A model generated the notes under the pieces. The model saw only the letters and a list, made by a program, of their open reading frames with translations. It was not told where the DNA came from and made no database searches. Shown piece after piece: positions 21,245-32,279 of a stretch of DNA of 64,000 nucleotides. Both the position numbers and the translations under genes were made by a program. Source of the DNA: Chondrus crispus (taxonomy: Eukaryota > Rhodophyta > Florideophyceae > Gigartinales > Gigartinaceae); NCBI RefSeq assembly GCF_000350225.1, contig NW_005179247.1, positions 5,245-69,244 of the forward strand, in the 5' to 3' direction. Numbering within the stretch: position 1 is the stretch's first letter; each line of letters opens with the position of its first letter.

Positions 21245-23347
21245 ATTGCGGGTCATTGGTTGAGATGGTCTGAGTCAGCACTGTGGTTTTCATGTGATCT
21301 ATATCCTCTCGGGTTCGCGCGGTGCAGAAGCACGGAAGGTTGACCATGTTGGGAGAGGGGCACTTTGGCACGCAGCTATACTGTACATCATAGAAAGAAT
21401 TGAACGTCTGCTCCGATAAAACGGGTGGGCGCGTAACGTGCATGTGGGATTGAATGGGTGGGGTAGTTTGGGTGGGTGGGGGAATATGGGATATTCTGAA
21501 AGTAAAATGACGTCAGGAGTGGGAAGGGGGCTCTGCTGCGGGTGTAAGGGGAAAGGTGACGGTAAATGAGCAAGCGTGTTTCATGGAGCGGGCATAACAA
21601 ACCTGTAATGCATCTCACCCTCATCCCCTCGCTCAGGCATCATGGCGGTACGCTGTCACTTTTGAGAACAGCAACGACAGGTGGATATGTTTTTTTTGGT
21701 GTTCGCTGAGTGAACGTGTACTCTGAAGACGAAGAAAGATTTTAGGGCTTGCCCTGCCAAAGCTACATCACCAAGCTACAGGTGACAGCGGCGCTGCCAT
21801 GTTTGTTGATTCGAACAAACACCGCGTTTGTCGCCGTTCTTCGTGGCCTTCAAGATTGTCTGGAAGCCATGGACACTTTGCACGAGGTCATGGACAAGCT
21901 CTCTCCTACGTCTAAAAACGATCCGGTGGGTTGTACTCACTTGTGTGTGTGCTTGTGTTTCTATTTCTGCTTCTACCTCAGATCGTGCCCCTATCCAATG
22001 GTCTCTATCCTCATCCCCTTTCGTTTGCTTGGAACTACGTACGGGACGGAAGGGGAAGGAACCCCACCGGATGTAAGAGAGGAGTGAACATGCTCATTTC
22101 TTGTTGTGAGGATTATTTGTGAAACGAACAGGAGGATGTGGGCAGATTACAGACCACGTAGTCGAGGAGGGAGAGATCTTGGGGACTGAATGCCTGACAG
22201 TGACATGACCGACCAGAGAGTCGAGAAGGGATCGTGGGGGCTGCTCGCGAGACGATGGCGTCACTGTAGATGCCACGAGTGATACACAGAACACATATTT
22301 CGTGTTTTGAGCTCTTAGCCGAAACAGATCATGCTATATATCAATGCACCCTCATACACGCACCGCTGTACCGAACTACCTCCATATTGGTATCCTATTT
22401 TATACGGCAAAGTATCCGGCATCAAGTCTCTGCAAAATTCCAAGCTTCCATTTTCCAGCCCGCACTCCATAACCTGCCGCCACGTTCCCCCTTTCCGCAC
22501 CCTCCTGTGATTCACCGTGCCGCAGCCCGCCTCCAAGGCCACGGCCTTCGTCGTCGCATCTTCGTCACCCGGCGGTGGCGCCACGTGCCACTGCAGGGTG
22601 GCCAATTCTCGTCGCAGACTTTTCGCATCCCTTCCCATCGTTTGCAGCCACACCCATTTCACGCATCATTCCCCATCCAAAACGAGGAAAGCTGCGCTCT
22701 CATTCTCTTTTTGACATGGTCACGCACGTTGTTGACCGCCCTGTCTGACCCGCTCCCCAATGAGAAACCCAGTCTAATTTGTGATCTGGCAATCCTGTGG
22801 TAAAAGTGAGTGCATGAATGAAGAAGTGGCTGGCCTCTGACGCAAAAATTCGTAGTTGGATGATAACAATGATGACGTCATTATATCTGACACATAACGA
22901 TTCCCTTTCAATCCATTTGTTTCAGCACTGGCCCGAACTGTTCTCTGGTTACATATCCTCGCTGATTATGTGCGCTCCTGTGCTTTCTACTCTTTCTTTC
23001 TGGATTACTGCAATACGTCTAAATCGGTACAGGATGAGTGTAGGAGGAGAAAGGAGAACGGGCTGGGGGGGAGGGGCTGGTGGGCAAGACGGTATGAACT
23101 CCTCCGTGATTTCGTTTGTGCGAAAGTCATGCGAACTGTGAGAATGGCCTGTTCGGTTCAGACGGACAGTTTGGCGCGCGATTGGTACGTTCTGGAGCTC
23201 CAAAGTTGTAATGGCGTTCGTGTTTTGTGGGAAAACGGGCGGGAAAAAACCGCAAAGCCCTGTATTTAACAGTGGGTGCGATGCGCTTAGTCTTTGGTCT
23301 TGTTCTCAACTCAAGGGAAATCGCTCGAGCAAGGGCACAGACAGACC
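21245..23347. other. No supported gene
   Basis: Open frames here are short or composition-driven (for example 22270-22803, lacking an ATG in good context and any domain). No clear repeats seen. Confidence 0.4.
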
Positions 23348-24178
23348 ATGGTAGAGTCAGTGTCCAGAGGCGAAAAGCGCGCTCGTAGGTCATCCGCAAA
23401 TCACCTCATCAAATTGCGTCGGGAGAAACGTGCTCGAAGGGACAAGAACCGGAACGCGGTCTCTACGTCTGCTCATGGATTGGCTTTACGAACACGTCGG
23501 AGTGCAGACAGCACTTCGAAAAAATATGCTAAGGACGTGGACGGGCATGAGCACCGGGACGAGCGCGGAGTAGGTGGCGGGGGCGGGGACGAAGATGAAA
23601 ACAGGGAGAGGGACGAGGACAGAGACCGGGAAAGTGACGGCAGTGGGGATGGAGCCGGAGACTCAGACCGTGACGAGGACAGGGGTGCGGAAAGTGACGG
23701 CGGTGGGGACGGGGCAGGGGACTCAGACCGGGACGAGGACCCAGACTGGGACGGAGAACCAGACCGGCACGAGAACGAAAATGATTTGCTGGGATCAGGT
23801 GTCTTCCATTCGGAACGGGATAGTGAAGTCGAGGTTGTATTGGATAAGGAAGAAGGGTTTCGAGGCAGCCCAAGGGATGAGCCCAGTCTTGTGACTGACG
23901 CACCTGAACCGGACATCGTAGATTACATTATGAATCTGAATGGTCAAGGTGTGAGCATGGATGACGAAAACGGCAACAGTACTGGGCTCGGCACCGTTTC
24001 AGAGCGAGGAGATATTGAAACACTTGCCGATCATACCCACCTCTCTTTTGAAATCGGAGAGGTGGAAGTGGAGGAGGTTTCTCGCCGTCTGAAAAAAATC
24101 GTGGAAGACCGCGTGCAATCCTCGCGAAAGTGCCCGAAGTCCCGTGCAAAAAATCAGCTTTACGAAGGGAACAGCTAG
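23348..24178 (+). CDS. N-terminal ORF of the recombinase-like gene, acidic low-complexity
   Basis: From the ATG at 23348 the protein begins with a basic nuclear-type segment (RGEKRARRSSANHLIKLRRE) and continues with a long Asp/Glu/Gly/Arg repeat region (units such as DGAGDSDRDED) at residues ~80-145, then a mixed region. It ends in TAG at 24176, 48 nt inside the following frame. An A6 run at ~24148 sits in the overlap; a one-base slip there would join this ORF directly to the recombinase-like part, so the two are best read as one ~725-residue protein with a frameshift, sequencing error or programmed shift. Confidence 0.5.
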   Translation: MVESVSRGEKRARRSSANHLIKLRREKRARRDKNRNAVSTSAHGLALRTRRSADSTSKKYAKDVDGHEHRDERGVGGGGGDEDENRERDEDRDRESDGSGDGAGDSDRDEDRGAESDGGGDGAGDSDRDEDPDWDGEPDRHENENDLLGSGVFHSERDSEVEVVLDKEEGFRGSPRDEPSLVTDAPEPDIVDYIMNLNGQGVSMDDENGNSTGLGTVSERGDIETLADHTHLSFEIGEVEVEEVSRRLKKIVEDRVQSSRKCPKSRAKNQLYEGNS

Positions 24179-25530
24179 AGCCGAGTGATCGAAGCGAGAG
24201 TGCGATTCGAAAGAGCTGGTTGCATGACATGAACAAGCTCCGACGCCTAAAGCCAGATTTCTTTTCATCTCGGCAAGCCACATTGCGAGACGACTCGAAA
24301 ACAACAAAAGGGATTGCACTGTACGAGGGGATTACGCTCAACCAATTCAATAATTCTGATCTGCAGAGCGTGTTTCTCATGGAATATGAACGCAAAACGA
24401 AATGTGGCGGCAGTTACAGTAGCTTTTTGCAGTTAACTACAGTCGCTGGGCAGTTTATGAGGCTTCGGGTTGTTCGAAAACTTTCATTTCTCAATGCGTT
24501 GCACAAGAATGGCGAAGTGTTCCGTGCTGTTTGTGACCGAGAGACAATTGATCTTTTTTTAGATCACTATGACGCCAGAAGTCAATGCACGACTGTCATG
24601 ACAAAGGCTCTGCATCTGAAAAAAATCGCAGAGCATGCAATCCTCTATTTTTCAGACCGTGACCAACACTTGCAGGCAGAAGCGGAGCGATCTCGGCTGA
24701 AGCTGCAAAAATATTTCAATGTACAAAAAGCACTTGACCGTCGCCTTGCTACTCAGAAAAAGCAGATGTCTGAACGCATTGCCGACGGAAGAGTTTTCTT
24801 TCCTGCAGATTTCAAGCGAGGACGAAAAAAGGCGAGAGAACAGCTGCAGGGAATTCTGAACACGTACGTGCATGTAAAGAATGACAGGGGTGCTCAGGTC
24901 GCGCGAGAAAAGGTTTCGCAGGCTGCCGTCATACACAAATGGTTCATCAATATGCTTTTGCTCCTTGTTTTTTCTGCCGGAGGGCAACGTCCACAAGCGT
25001 ACTCACAAATGCAGACGCCGACAGAAACAGAGCTGTTGGACATGAGCGAAAGTGTGAGGCTGCACGATTTTTTCCAGCTTCGTACTGCAATGGAAAAAAC
25101 TCAACGATCCTTAGACATGCCAAACGTGATTGTCCCCGGGTTCGTCCTGAAATATGTGCGGTTTCGTACGAAGATAATGAGAAAAGTCGTAGTAGAAAAG
25201 ACGTTCGTCGATGAGCAGGCAGACGATGACAGGCCTTTGATTATGCACACAGAGACGGGGGAGGCACTGACCACGCCGCTGGTGACTAACACACTTAAGG
25301 GTTATCTGAGGTGTGCCATGCCGGAAGCTCAGAACATCACCATGATGAGTCTCCGCAGTAGCTACTGCACAATGGTGATGCAGGACTATCGCCAAAAAAA
25401 GATTTTCCCAACCTTGAGTGAACAGGAATTCTTGGAGGTTCTGTCCAAAAATCTGAATACATCTCCAGAGCAGCTGCGATCTAAGGAACTGGTAAAGGTC
25501 GTGGGCGATGCAGAGTCTTCGGAAGATTAG
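24130..25530 (+). CDS. Tyrosine-recombinase-like protein, C-terminal part
   Basis: A long open frame of ~460 codons without introns. The first half is helical and charged (core-binding-like). The second half has features of the tyrosine-recombinase fold: FSAGGQRPQAYSQM (candidate first Arg), RFRTKIMRKVVVEKTF (candidate Lys strand), and MMSLRSSYCTMVMQ (SLRSS in place of HxxR), followed by LSKNLNTSPEQLRS where a nucleophile Tyr would be expected but is not seen. It may be an inactive recombinase, a domesticated protein, or a divergent Crypton-like integrase. The in-frame start at 24130 is not an ATG, supporting fusion to the upstream ORF. A 41-bp direct repeat follows the stop. Confidence 0.5.
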   Translation: MPEVPCKKSALRREQLEPSDRSESAIRKSWLHDMNKLRRLKPDFFSSRQATLRDDSKTTKGIALYEGITLNQFNNSDLQSVFLMEYERKTKCGGSYSSFLQLTTVAGQFMRLRVVRKLSFLNALHKNGEVFRAVCDRETIDLFLDHYDARSQCTTVMTKALHLKKIAEHAILYFSDRDQHLQAEAERSRLKLQKYFNVQKALDRRLATQKKQMSERIADGRVFFPADFKRGRKKAREQLQGILNTYVHVKNDRGAQVAREKVSQAAVIHKWFINMLLLLVFSAGGQRPQAYSQMQTPTETELLDMSESVRLHDFFQLRTAMEKTQRSLDMPNVIVPGFVLKYVRFRTKIMRKVVVEKTFVDEQADDDRPLIMHTETGEALTTPLVTNTLKGYLRCAMPEAQNITMMSLRSSYCTMVMQDYRQKKIFPTLSEQEFLEVLSKNLNTSPEQLRSKELVKVVGDAESSED

Positions 25531-25536
25531 GAGTTA

Positions 25537-25616
25537 GGGGATGGAAAATGTCGAAACGTAGCAACAAGGGGGGATGGGATGGAAAATGTCGAAACGTAGC
25601 AACAAGGGGGGATGGG
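25537..25616. repeat. Direct repeat of ~41 bp, two units
   Basis: GGATGGAAAATGTCGAAACG plus TAGCAACAAGGGG occurs twice in tandem, ending just before ACGTCGG, immediately after the recombinase-like stop codon. Confidence 0.75.
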
Positions 25617-26424
25617 ATGGACGTCGGTGGAGCCTCAAGCCTCGGATCTCGTGATAAAATTTTAGTTCATTTCGCCAGCATAATTTTTGTTGTCGTTGAT
25701 CTCGTCGTCGGCAGCATCGCCATTGCGTTTCAGCTGTTTGGTCATGTGTGGATGAAAGCCCAGCCGCACTTCATGTCTCCCTCGCTCGTCGCGGTGCCAG
25801 TTCGCGGCTGACAGCTGCAGGGCCAGCGGGAGATTACCATGGTGGAGTACTGTACGGAGGGGGGAGGGGGGCGCAGTAGAAATAAAAAATGCGTGGGCAT
25901 TAGCAACGCTGGCCTTTGACGTGTTGTTTGTCAAATGCACGTTCTCCGTGCTCTGTGCCTTTCTATTTGGCAGAATTACTGGAAACGACAGGTTGTCATC
26001 ATTTGCACGGCTTGCACCGCAAGACTATGTACTAGTGGGAAGTAGTTCGGATATGAATGCGCTTTCTCTACCGCAGACTGCGCCCCTTTCAACCTCCCTG
26101 TGCGTTAAAAAGGCCCCCTGGTGGTCCTTCACGAGGATCCATCCTTTCCTCGTCGCACTCCATCTCCTTCATGAGCGCTGAGCGATATGTGCCTCTAAGA
26201 AGTGCCCACATCACCGCGTCAACTTGTTTTTATTTATAACCAGAGCTGACGGCCAATCTAGAAGACTACATCTCTATTTTCTCGTTTTCGAAGCAACGAG
26301 CGAGGATAACTTCTCGAAAATGTACGAAAGAGAGAGGGCGCACGTAGAGGAGGAAGAGAAGGGGAGGTAGTAGCGAAGGGGGGCTGTGTGGGGGTTGCAG
26401 AAGAGATAGAAGGGGACATGACAG
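25617..26424. other. No supported gene
   Basis: Short open frames only; nothing recognised. Confidence 0.4.
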
Positions 26425-26469
26425 TGGTGGACCTGGAACAGGGCGTGTGGCGGAGAAATGGAAAACGTA
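26425..26469. repeat. Dispersed repeat, second copy at 55976-56023
   Basis: TGGTGGACCTGGAACAGGGC followed by GTGTGGCGGAGAAATG and AAAACGTA is nearly identical at both sites, 29 kb apart. Confidence 0.7.
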
Positions 26470-26523
26470 TGGAGGGTGACTCGCATATGACGGATGCGCC
26501 ACCTCCCCTACCTTCTGCGTCTT

Positions 26524-26736
26524 GTACAAAACGCGTTGGACAGGGCAGCAGCAGGACGCGCGACGGTGGCCATTGCCCATAGGCTACCTACAGTGAAGGA
26601 CGCCGATGTGATGGCGGTGGTGTTAAAGGGTCGGATTGTGGAAAGCGGAAAACATCATCAGCTGCTCTGCAATCCGAATGGAGAGTATGCCAATCTGGTT
26701 AAGAACCAGTTGACGGCAGCGACCGACGAAGAATGA
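26524..26736 (+). pseudogene. C-terminal end of an ABCB nucleotide-binding domain
   Basis: Reads VQNALDRAAAGRATVAIAHR then L-PTVKDADVMAVVLKGRIVE, SGKHHQLL and EYANLVKNQL, ending in TGA. This is the D-loop to H-loop end of the second nucleotide-binding domain of P-glycoprotein-like transporters (VQxALDxAxxGRTTIxIAHRLST). The switch His is present, but Walker A, Walker B and the signature motif are absent upstream. It is probably the 3' end of the transporter whose 5' parts lie at 19.6-20.7 kb, with other DNA now between them; the family resemblance alone cannot prove it is the same gene. Confidence 0.65.
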
Positions 26737-27276
26737 AGACCAAAACGCATCAGTTTGTTCCCCCTCGAGGCGGCATGTGTAGGTAGTCATCTGGTTTTCC
26801 GAACTTACTGTAAGTAGAATAGGACGCAATGCTAACCGCAAGATGTGTAATGTATAAGTAAAGATTTGCTGGAGTGATCTGAGTGCTAATTTTTTTTGTA
26901 GCGGGAAAGTTGCGGCTTAAGATGCTGTGGAGGACTCTCAGCGACAGCCATCCTCAATGAAAAATTCGCCCCCCTTGGTCATGGGCAAATCATTCGTGTG
27001 ATGTCTCAATCTTTGAAAAGAGCAAGGCCTTCCCGTTTCGTCATTCTTCCTTGTGCTGCTCTGAACGTTAACATTTGTTTTGCAGGAAAGGCCTCGTATC
27101 CCTTGTGAGGGTCTGATTGGGCACGCAAGAAGTTGCACGCTGTTTTAGGGCTTTGTTTTTTTCGGCCGGTGATGGTGCTCCGGCGAAGAGCTGTTATGGC
27201 TGAAACGGCAGGGAGAGGGATCAGGGTCAATTGAGATCAGGGGGGAGGTGGGGGGGCGCAGCAGCCGCCAGGAAGG
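26737..27276. other. No supported gene
   Basis: No recognisable coding sequence or repeat apart from the repeat starting at 27277. Confidence 0.4.
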
Positions 27277-27455
27277 GCGCGGCTCTACAGCGCTGGGAGG
27301 GGCCGGCTGTGGACGCGGAGTCGTGCGGTGTGACGCGCGCGTGTCGACGGCGCGAGCGCGTGCCATAGACTCACGGTGCATCGGGCGTCACGGGGTGGGG
27401 CGCGACTCTACAGCGCTGGGAGGGGCCGGCTGTGGACGCGGAGTCGTGAGGTGTG
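27277..27455. repeat. 56-bp direct repeat, two copies 123 bp apart
   Basis: CTCTACAGCGCTGGGAGGGG plus CCGGCTGTGGACGCGGAGTCGTG occurs at ~27277-27332 and ~27400-27455 with one or two differences. Confidence 0.8.
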
Positions 27456-27479
27456 TAATGCTTGGATTGCCTTGCCCTC

Positions 27480-27812
27480 TCTCTACAAGTTGTGGTATCA
27501 TTCTTGTTCTGTCTCAACAGAGCTATTTGCTGATTGTTTCAACGAAAGCGGTGTACTACGGTCCTACTGTAGATTGGATCCCAAGGACGAAATATTGGGC
27601 TCTGTCGGAACATGGGAAAAGAACGAAACTCATATTGAAGGGGGCGCCGCCAACCCCCTTTTGAATTTAACCTCATTGAGACAGTTATTGACAAGTTTGA
27701 AGAAGGAACCGATCACTCTCATGCCCATTTTCGAAAAAGTCAGCTGACTGCAAGAAAACTCGTGCGTTTCGAACTGATAAACGATCCAGTTGCAGGAACT
27801 TCAAGACTTTGA
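27480..27812 (+). pseudogene. Unassigned protein remnant with a frameshift
   Basis: One frame reads STELFADCFNESGVLRSYCR and DPKDEILGSVGTWEKNE up to ~27660; the protein-like reading then moves to another frame with EFNLIETVIDKFEEGTDHSH and KLVRFELINDPVAGTSRL, ending in TGA at 27810. Family unknown. Confidence 0.35.
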
Positions 27813-28167
27813 AAAGCGTTTGTAGTACTTCCTCGTCCATTCCGTCCCGCTTCCGTACAAGGTAAAAACTAGGATCTCACGCCCAACCGGTTCATGCTTG
27901 GGATCGACAACGACTATTTGCGACACCCGAATTTCAGATCCATCAAGTCTAGCGTTCACGAGCAGTGGACGACGCGAAAAGATGACCGAAACAAATTCTG
28001 AGAGTGAAATATCCACATCGGTAGCAGAAATGACAGGGGCAGTAGGGTACTCAGCTCACGGTGCTCCGGACACATCCCTTAGCTTTATACCAGTAATGGG
28101 ATTATATCGAACAATTCGACTGATGCTCAGGTCCTGCGATATGGCAGACACCATGGTAGTGTGCACA
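27801..28167 (-). pseudogene. Unassigned protein remnant with one in-frame TGA
   Basis: Minus-strand frame: TTMVSAISQDLSISRIVRYN, PITGIKLRDVSGAP, stop, AEYPTAPVISATDVDISLSE, FVSVIFSRRPLLVNARLDGS, QIVVVDPKHEPVGREILVF. It is continuous in one frame apart from the TGA and converges with the plus-strand remnant. Family unknown. Confidence 0.4.
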
Positions 28168-30319
28168 GCGTATCAGACACACGGGTGTTTAAACGCACCT
28201 ATGCGAAGCCCAGAAATCCGATTGGCGAGAGCAAAGCGACGGAGCTCGAAACTTTCAAGGAAAAATACGACTGTGACACAACAAGAAAAGGCTGAGAGTT
28301 ATTTGAGGGACCCTGTGATGAGGTCTGACGATCATTGAAGTCACGACAAGGCAGCCAAGTAGGGTTGCGCCAGGACTCATACGCCGCGAAGTATTTCCTT
28401 GAGGAGTCCTTGTTCAAATGGATCCCAGCCTCCGTACCCGTCATGATCAGAGGACTGCAGCGAGAATATGACGTGTGCCCAAACGCGACGGGATGCTCTA
28501 CGAAAGCGGTTCGAATGATTGAATGTGCTCTTGCGTAGTGAGAACAACACCGGGACGCTTACGCTGCGCTACTACAATTGTATGAGTGGAAACGAATGCA
28601 TGATCAGATCCCCTTGAAGTCGAACGATTGAGCATCTTCGACTCAGAAATCAGGACGATGCCAGCGTGTCGGCTGCGATCACAACATCGTTGGACACACC
28701 CTAGCATGAAGATATTTTGAAGAAGACGTACAGTACACACGCATTGGTTGTTATGTTTTCATCTCATAATTTAGCTCAAAACATGATCACTGTGTAGAGA
28801 GGATTATTACGTCATGCTCAGCACACTGCGGAGCATGACGTCATGGTCACGTTTTGTAACGCAAATTGAGGCACAGTACAGTGTAGCAACCCTCGTGTGT
28901 CACGACAAATTTACACTAAAAACATTGATTCGTTTCGTATCAGCTAAGGGCACCACAAACAAAGTGCCAATGGCGGTACGGCTGCAAGATGATCATGCTC
29001 CTGGGGCTTTTTTTCTTCATATTGTATTTCTAATTCAAATCCTCAACACTGTAGAAACTGGCGGGGTAGAAACTTGAATATTACGGAATACTCTGCACAT
29101 CATTGCGTCATGGTTTGTAAAGAAAGTATTTGAAATAAAAACATTAATAATAGCAATAATATGTAATTATAATGTATCGATAATGTATACATGAAAAAAT
29201 GTCTCAAATAATATACGAACAATGACTCCAGGGACTCGAATACTCGACAAATTTCCAGTGACACAAAATTCACATGCAGGAAAGCATTCCGCTCTGCCAA
29301 ACATACATAAATGCAGCTCCACATAGAAAGCTGAACAAATGTCGGTCCACCGCATCTTAATGAGAATAACATTTATCTAAATTACCAATGGTGCCCTTGA
29401 GCTACAAAATGTCATGATATCATGAGAGGTGCGCAACTTTAAATTATATTTTAAAGCCTGCAATGTTTAGTTCTACGAAGTACGCGACGTACATGTACGA
29501 GTGCCTGAAGAAGACAGCCAGCACCATACCTCCATCACGACATTCTCATCAATGCTTGGACTGGCAGTGGTTATAGATAGGAATCTAGTAAACATTAAAT
29601 ATGCAAAACATCCTTGCCCCGAGAAATGGACCTCTTAAGGCCCATTTCCTCGCACTGCTGTCGTCTTCTGACGCCTCTCTCTGTCATCGTTGCTCTTCCA
29701 TTTCGATATGTCTCTGAATAAGATTTTTGGACATCACGCAGTTTGCATCCGTCTTTTACAAGTTCAATCATGAATAAGTCATAGCACTTCTGCATCACTT
29801 TGAGAATGCTAGTACGGAACATGACTAGCTTCTTTCTTAGAGTATCCAAGTTGCGGTTTTGCTCGCATAACGTACACTACGTGTCATGCCCTCTCATTTT
29901 CCAATACTAATAACGTTTAAGAAAACACGTCAAATGAGCACCTTCTCTCTATCCCCTGTATGACTGAGTGTCGGATTACAACGTTAACAAATGATTTGTG
30001 GCTACCAAAAACCCATTTACCCGCATTGATTGGTATGCAAAGTTCTGGAACTAACAAGTACCCAAAGCATTTCCTACTTCTTCCATCGAATTCGGCAGGA
30101 AATCTCTTGTCCACAAATTCGAGGTATCTGTGAGAAGCGAAGGCAAAATGACAGTGTACGTTAAACGACTACAGCACACAGCACCACACTACTTCATCCC
30201 CAGCCCCATTTAAAAAAAACATATTTGGAAACATTAATTTAATTTCAAATATTAAAATGTAATTGCAAAAATTAATTAATTAACGCAATTTCAAACAAAT
30301 GGGAAGAGAACGTATATAC
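28168..30319. other. AT-rich DNA without a confident gene
   Basis: Two short minus-strand frames (29595-29849 and 29917-30114) read like protein and could be exons of one gene, but no family or splice sites can be shown. The rest is AT-rich with frequent stops. Confidence 0.35.
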
Positions 30320-30701
30320 TATAGATTAGGGCATTAGGTGCTTAGGGGTGGTTAGGAGGGTTAGGAGGGTTAGGGGTTATCACTGTATATAATATATGTA
30401 TTCATACATTGGTAGATTGGTAGATTAGTACGTTGGTAGTTTAGTAGATTGGTACATTGGTACATTGGTGCATTGGTGCATTGGTAGTTTAGTATATTGG
30501 TACATGGGTAGTTTAGTGCATTGGTGCATTGGTACATTGGTAGTTTATTACATTGGTACATTGGAAGATTGGGTTTTGCATTTGAATGGGTTTATCATTT
30601 GAATGGGTTTAAGGTTTAGGGGATTAGGGGATTAGGGGATTAAGGGGATATTTCCTTTTATAATATAGAGGTTGGGATTTAGGAGTAGGGTGATTTTTGT
30701 A
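30320..30701. repeat. Telomere-like G-rich tracts and a TACATTGGT minisatellite left of element A
   Basis: 30330-30380 has GGTTAGGAGGGTTAGGAGGG and variants. 30405-30570 has ~10-bp units of TACATTGGTA/GTAGTTTAGT. 30612-30645 has GGGGATTAGGGGATTAGGGG. Then comes a ~45-bp block (GATATTTCCTTTTATAATAT, then TTGGGATTTAGGAGTAGG) that also precedes element C, ending where element A begins. Confidence 0.75.
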
Positions 30702-30719
30702 CTATGTTTAGTTCTGGCG

Positions 30720-31140
30720 TCAGTTCCCGCGGGACGATACGTTTTTGGCACATGTCAGGATCGATACGTAATGACAAAAGACGTATCGTCCAGGCCTGAT
30801 TCGACGTATGTGCGATTTTGGTACTGCATACGGTATATGGCCCAAAACGTATCGTGCCGGGCGGTTTTAACGGCGACAGTTTTCTGTTGGGACGATACGT
30901 ATTAGGCCGATTTACACGGCGGCACCACCATACGCGCTGAATTTGCAACATTGCTGTTGGCAATTTCTGACTAAACGTTTACCGACGGCGGCGCACAGCC
31001 AATAAAATGCCATTGCGCAAAATCTAGTTTTTGCCGTCTGCGATTAGAGGCGCATGAGCAATATTATTAACTTCATATTTTATCACGTACCATGTCCCTC
31101 GTCTGCCAAGATTGTCAGATGCTCAAAACGTATCGTGCTG
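30720..31140. promoter_or_regulatory. Block of ACGATACGTTT-type sites, copy A
   Basis: Six sites: ACGATACGTTT twice and CGATACGTA once in plus orientation, AAACGTATCGT three times in minus orientation (one reads AGACGTATCGT). The same block opens copies B and C. The GATACG core is shared with the nearby 26-bp array. A binding function is inference. Confidence 0.6.
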
Positions 31141-31328
31141 GGGGGCAATTACAGCAGGCAGATTTAGTGGCAGGGCCTTATACTGCACTAACAGCGTCGC
31201 AATGCGCATGTACGAATTACACAATAAGGCGGCGTAATTTATGTCCTGAACATCAAAGCTTTCTAAGTTATTTACTGCGCGAAATTGGAAAGCGGCGTAT
31301 GCAGGTTTCGATGATCGTTGCCTCAACG

Positions 31329-31925
31329 ACGCATTTTGGACGGGTGTGTCAGAGATTCGTTGGGGAGGGATGCGCGCACGATGCGTTCTGGAGAGGTGCG
31401 TCTAGGATGCGAGCTGAGGGGGTGCGAGAATGATGCGTTTGAACGGGTGCCAGAATGCTACGTTCGAGAGGGGTGCACTCGTCATGTGTTCTATAGGGGT
31501 GCGCTCATCATTCGTTTTAGGGGGATGCCAGAATGATACGTTCGGGAGGGGTGCGCCCAAGACGCGTTCTAAGGGGGTGCGAGAATGATACGTTCGGAAG
31601 GGGTGCGCCCACGATGCCTTCTAAAGGGGTGCGAGAATGATACGTTCGAGAGGGGTGCGCCCATGATGCGTTCTGGAGGGGCGCGAGAACGATGCGTTTG
31701 GGAGGGGTGCGAGAATGATACGTTCAGGAGGGGTGCGCCCAAGATGTGTTCTAAATGGGTGCGAGAATGATACGTTCGAGAGAGGTGCACCCACGATGCG
31801 TTCCAACGGGTGCGAGAATGATACGCTCGGGAGGGGTGCGCCCATGATGCGTTCTGGAGGGGCGCGAGAACGATGCGTTTTGGAAGGGTGCGAGAATGAT
31901 ACTTTGGAGAGGGCTACTCGCAAGA
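31329..31925. repeat. 26-bp tandem array, copy A (about 23 units)
   Basis: Each unit starts with GATACGTT or GATGCGTT followed by a G-rich GAGGGGTGCG segment and a variable end. The count is estimated from span. It lies between the site block and the 3' end of the helicase gene. Open frames through the array are artefacts. Confidence 0.85.
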
Positions 31926-32234
31926 CGCGTCCTGCAAGGAGCATGAACGGTGCGTTTGCATGTTTCTTTTCTGTTTCATCTACTTCTGTAGTAGATGGCC
32001 GTTACAAAAGCACAAGTGTAAATTTTATGGGGTTGTTTGCGTAGTAGAGAAACAGCAAAACGGCACAATTGGTGAGCATAGCAGTAGGATATGGCGCAAG
32101 GTAGAAGATGTATAAATGAATGATTCAACAAAAACGGCGGGTAGTGATCGAACGGGCACATGGAAATGTGAGGATCGCTGTGACATGTGAATGGTTCCGT
32201 TTTCGAGAAGATTGAAGCTTTCTATCGTTGAGAG

Positions 32235-32240
32235 TTTATT
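32235..32240 (-). terminator. Poly(A) signal of the copy A gene
   Basis: AATAAA on the minus strand, 40 nt past the stop codon. Copy B keeps it (42323-42328), copy C has AATAAT at the same place. Confidence 0.5.
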
Positions 32241-32279
32241 CAAAATGTGGTCCTAATACTGCAGTGTGGATATAGAAAA

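Noticed and set aside
22270-22803. 177-codon plus-strand frame
   Set aside because: No domain, composition-driven, and overlapping minus-strand frames are equally open.
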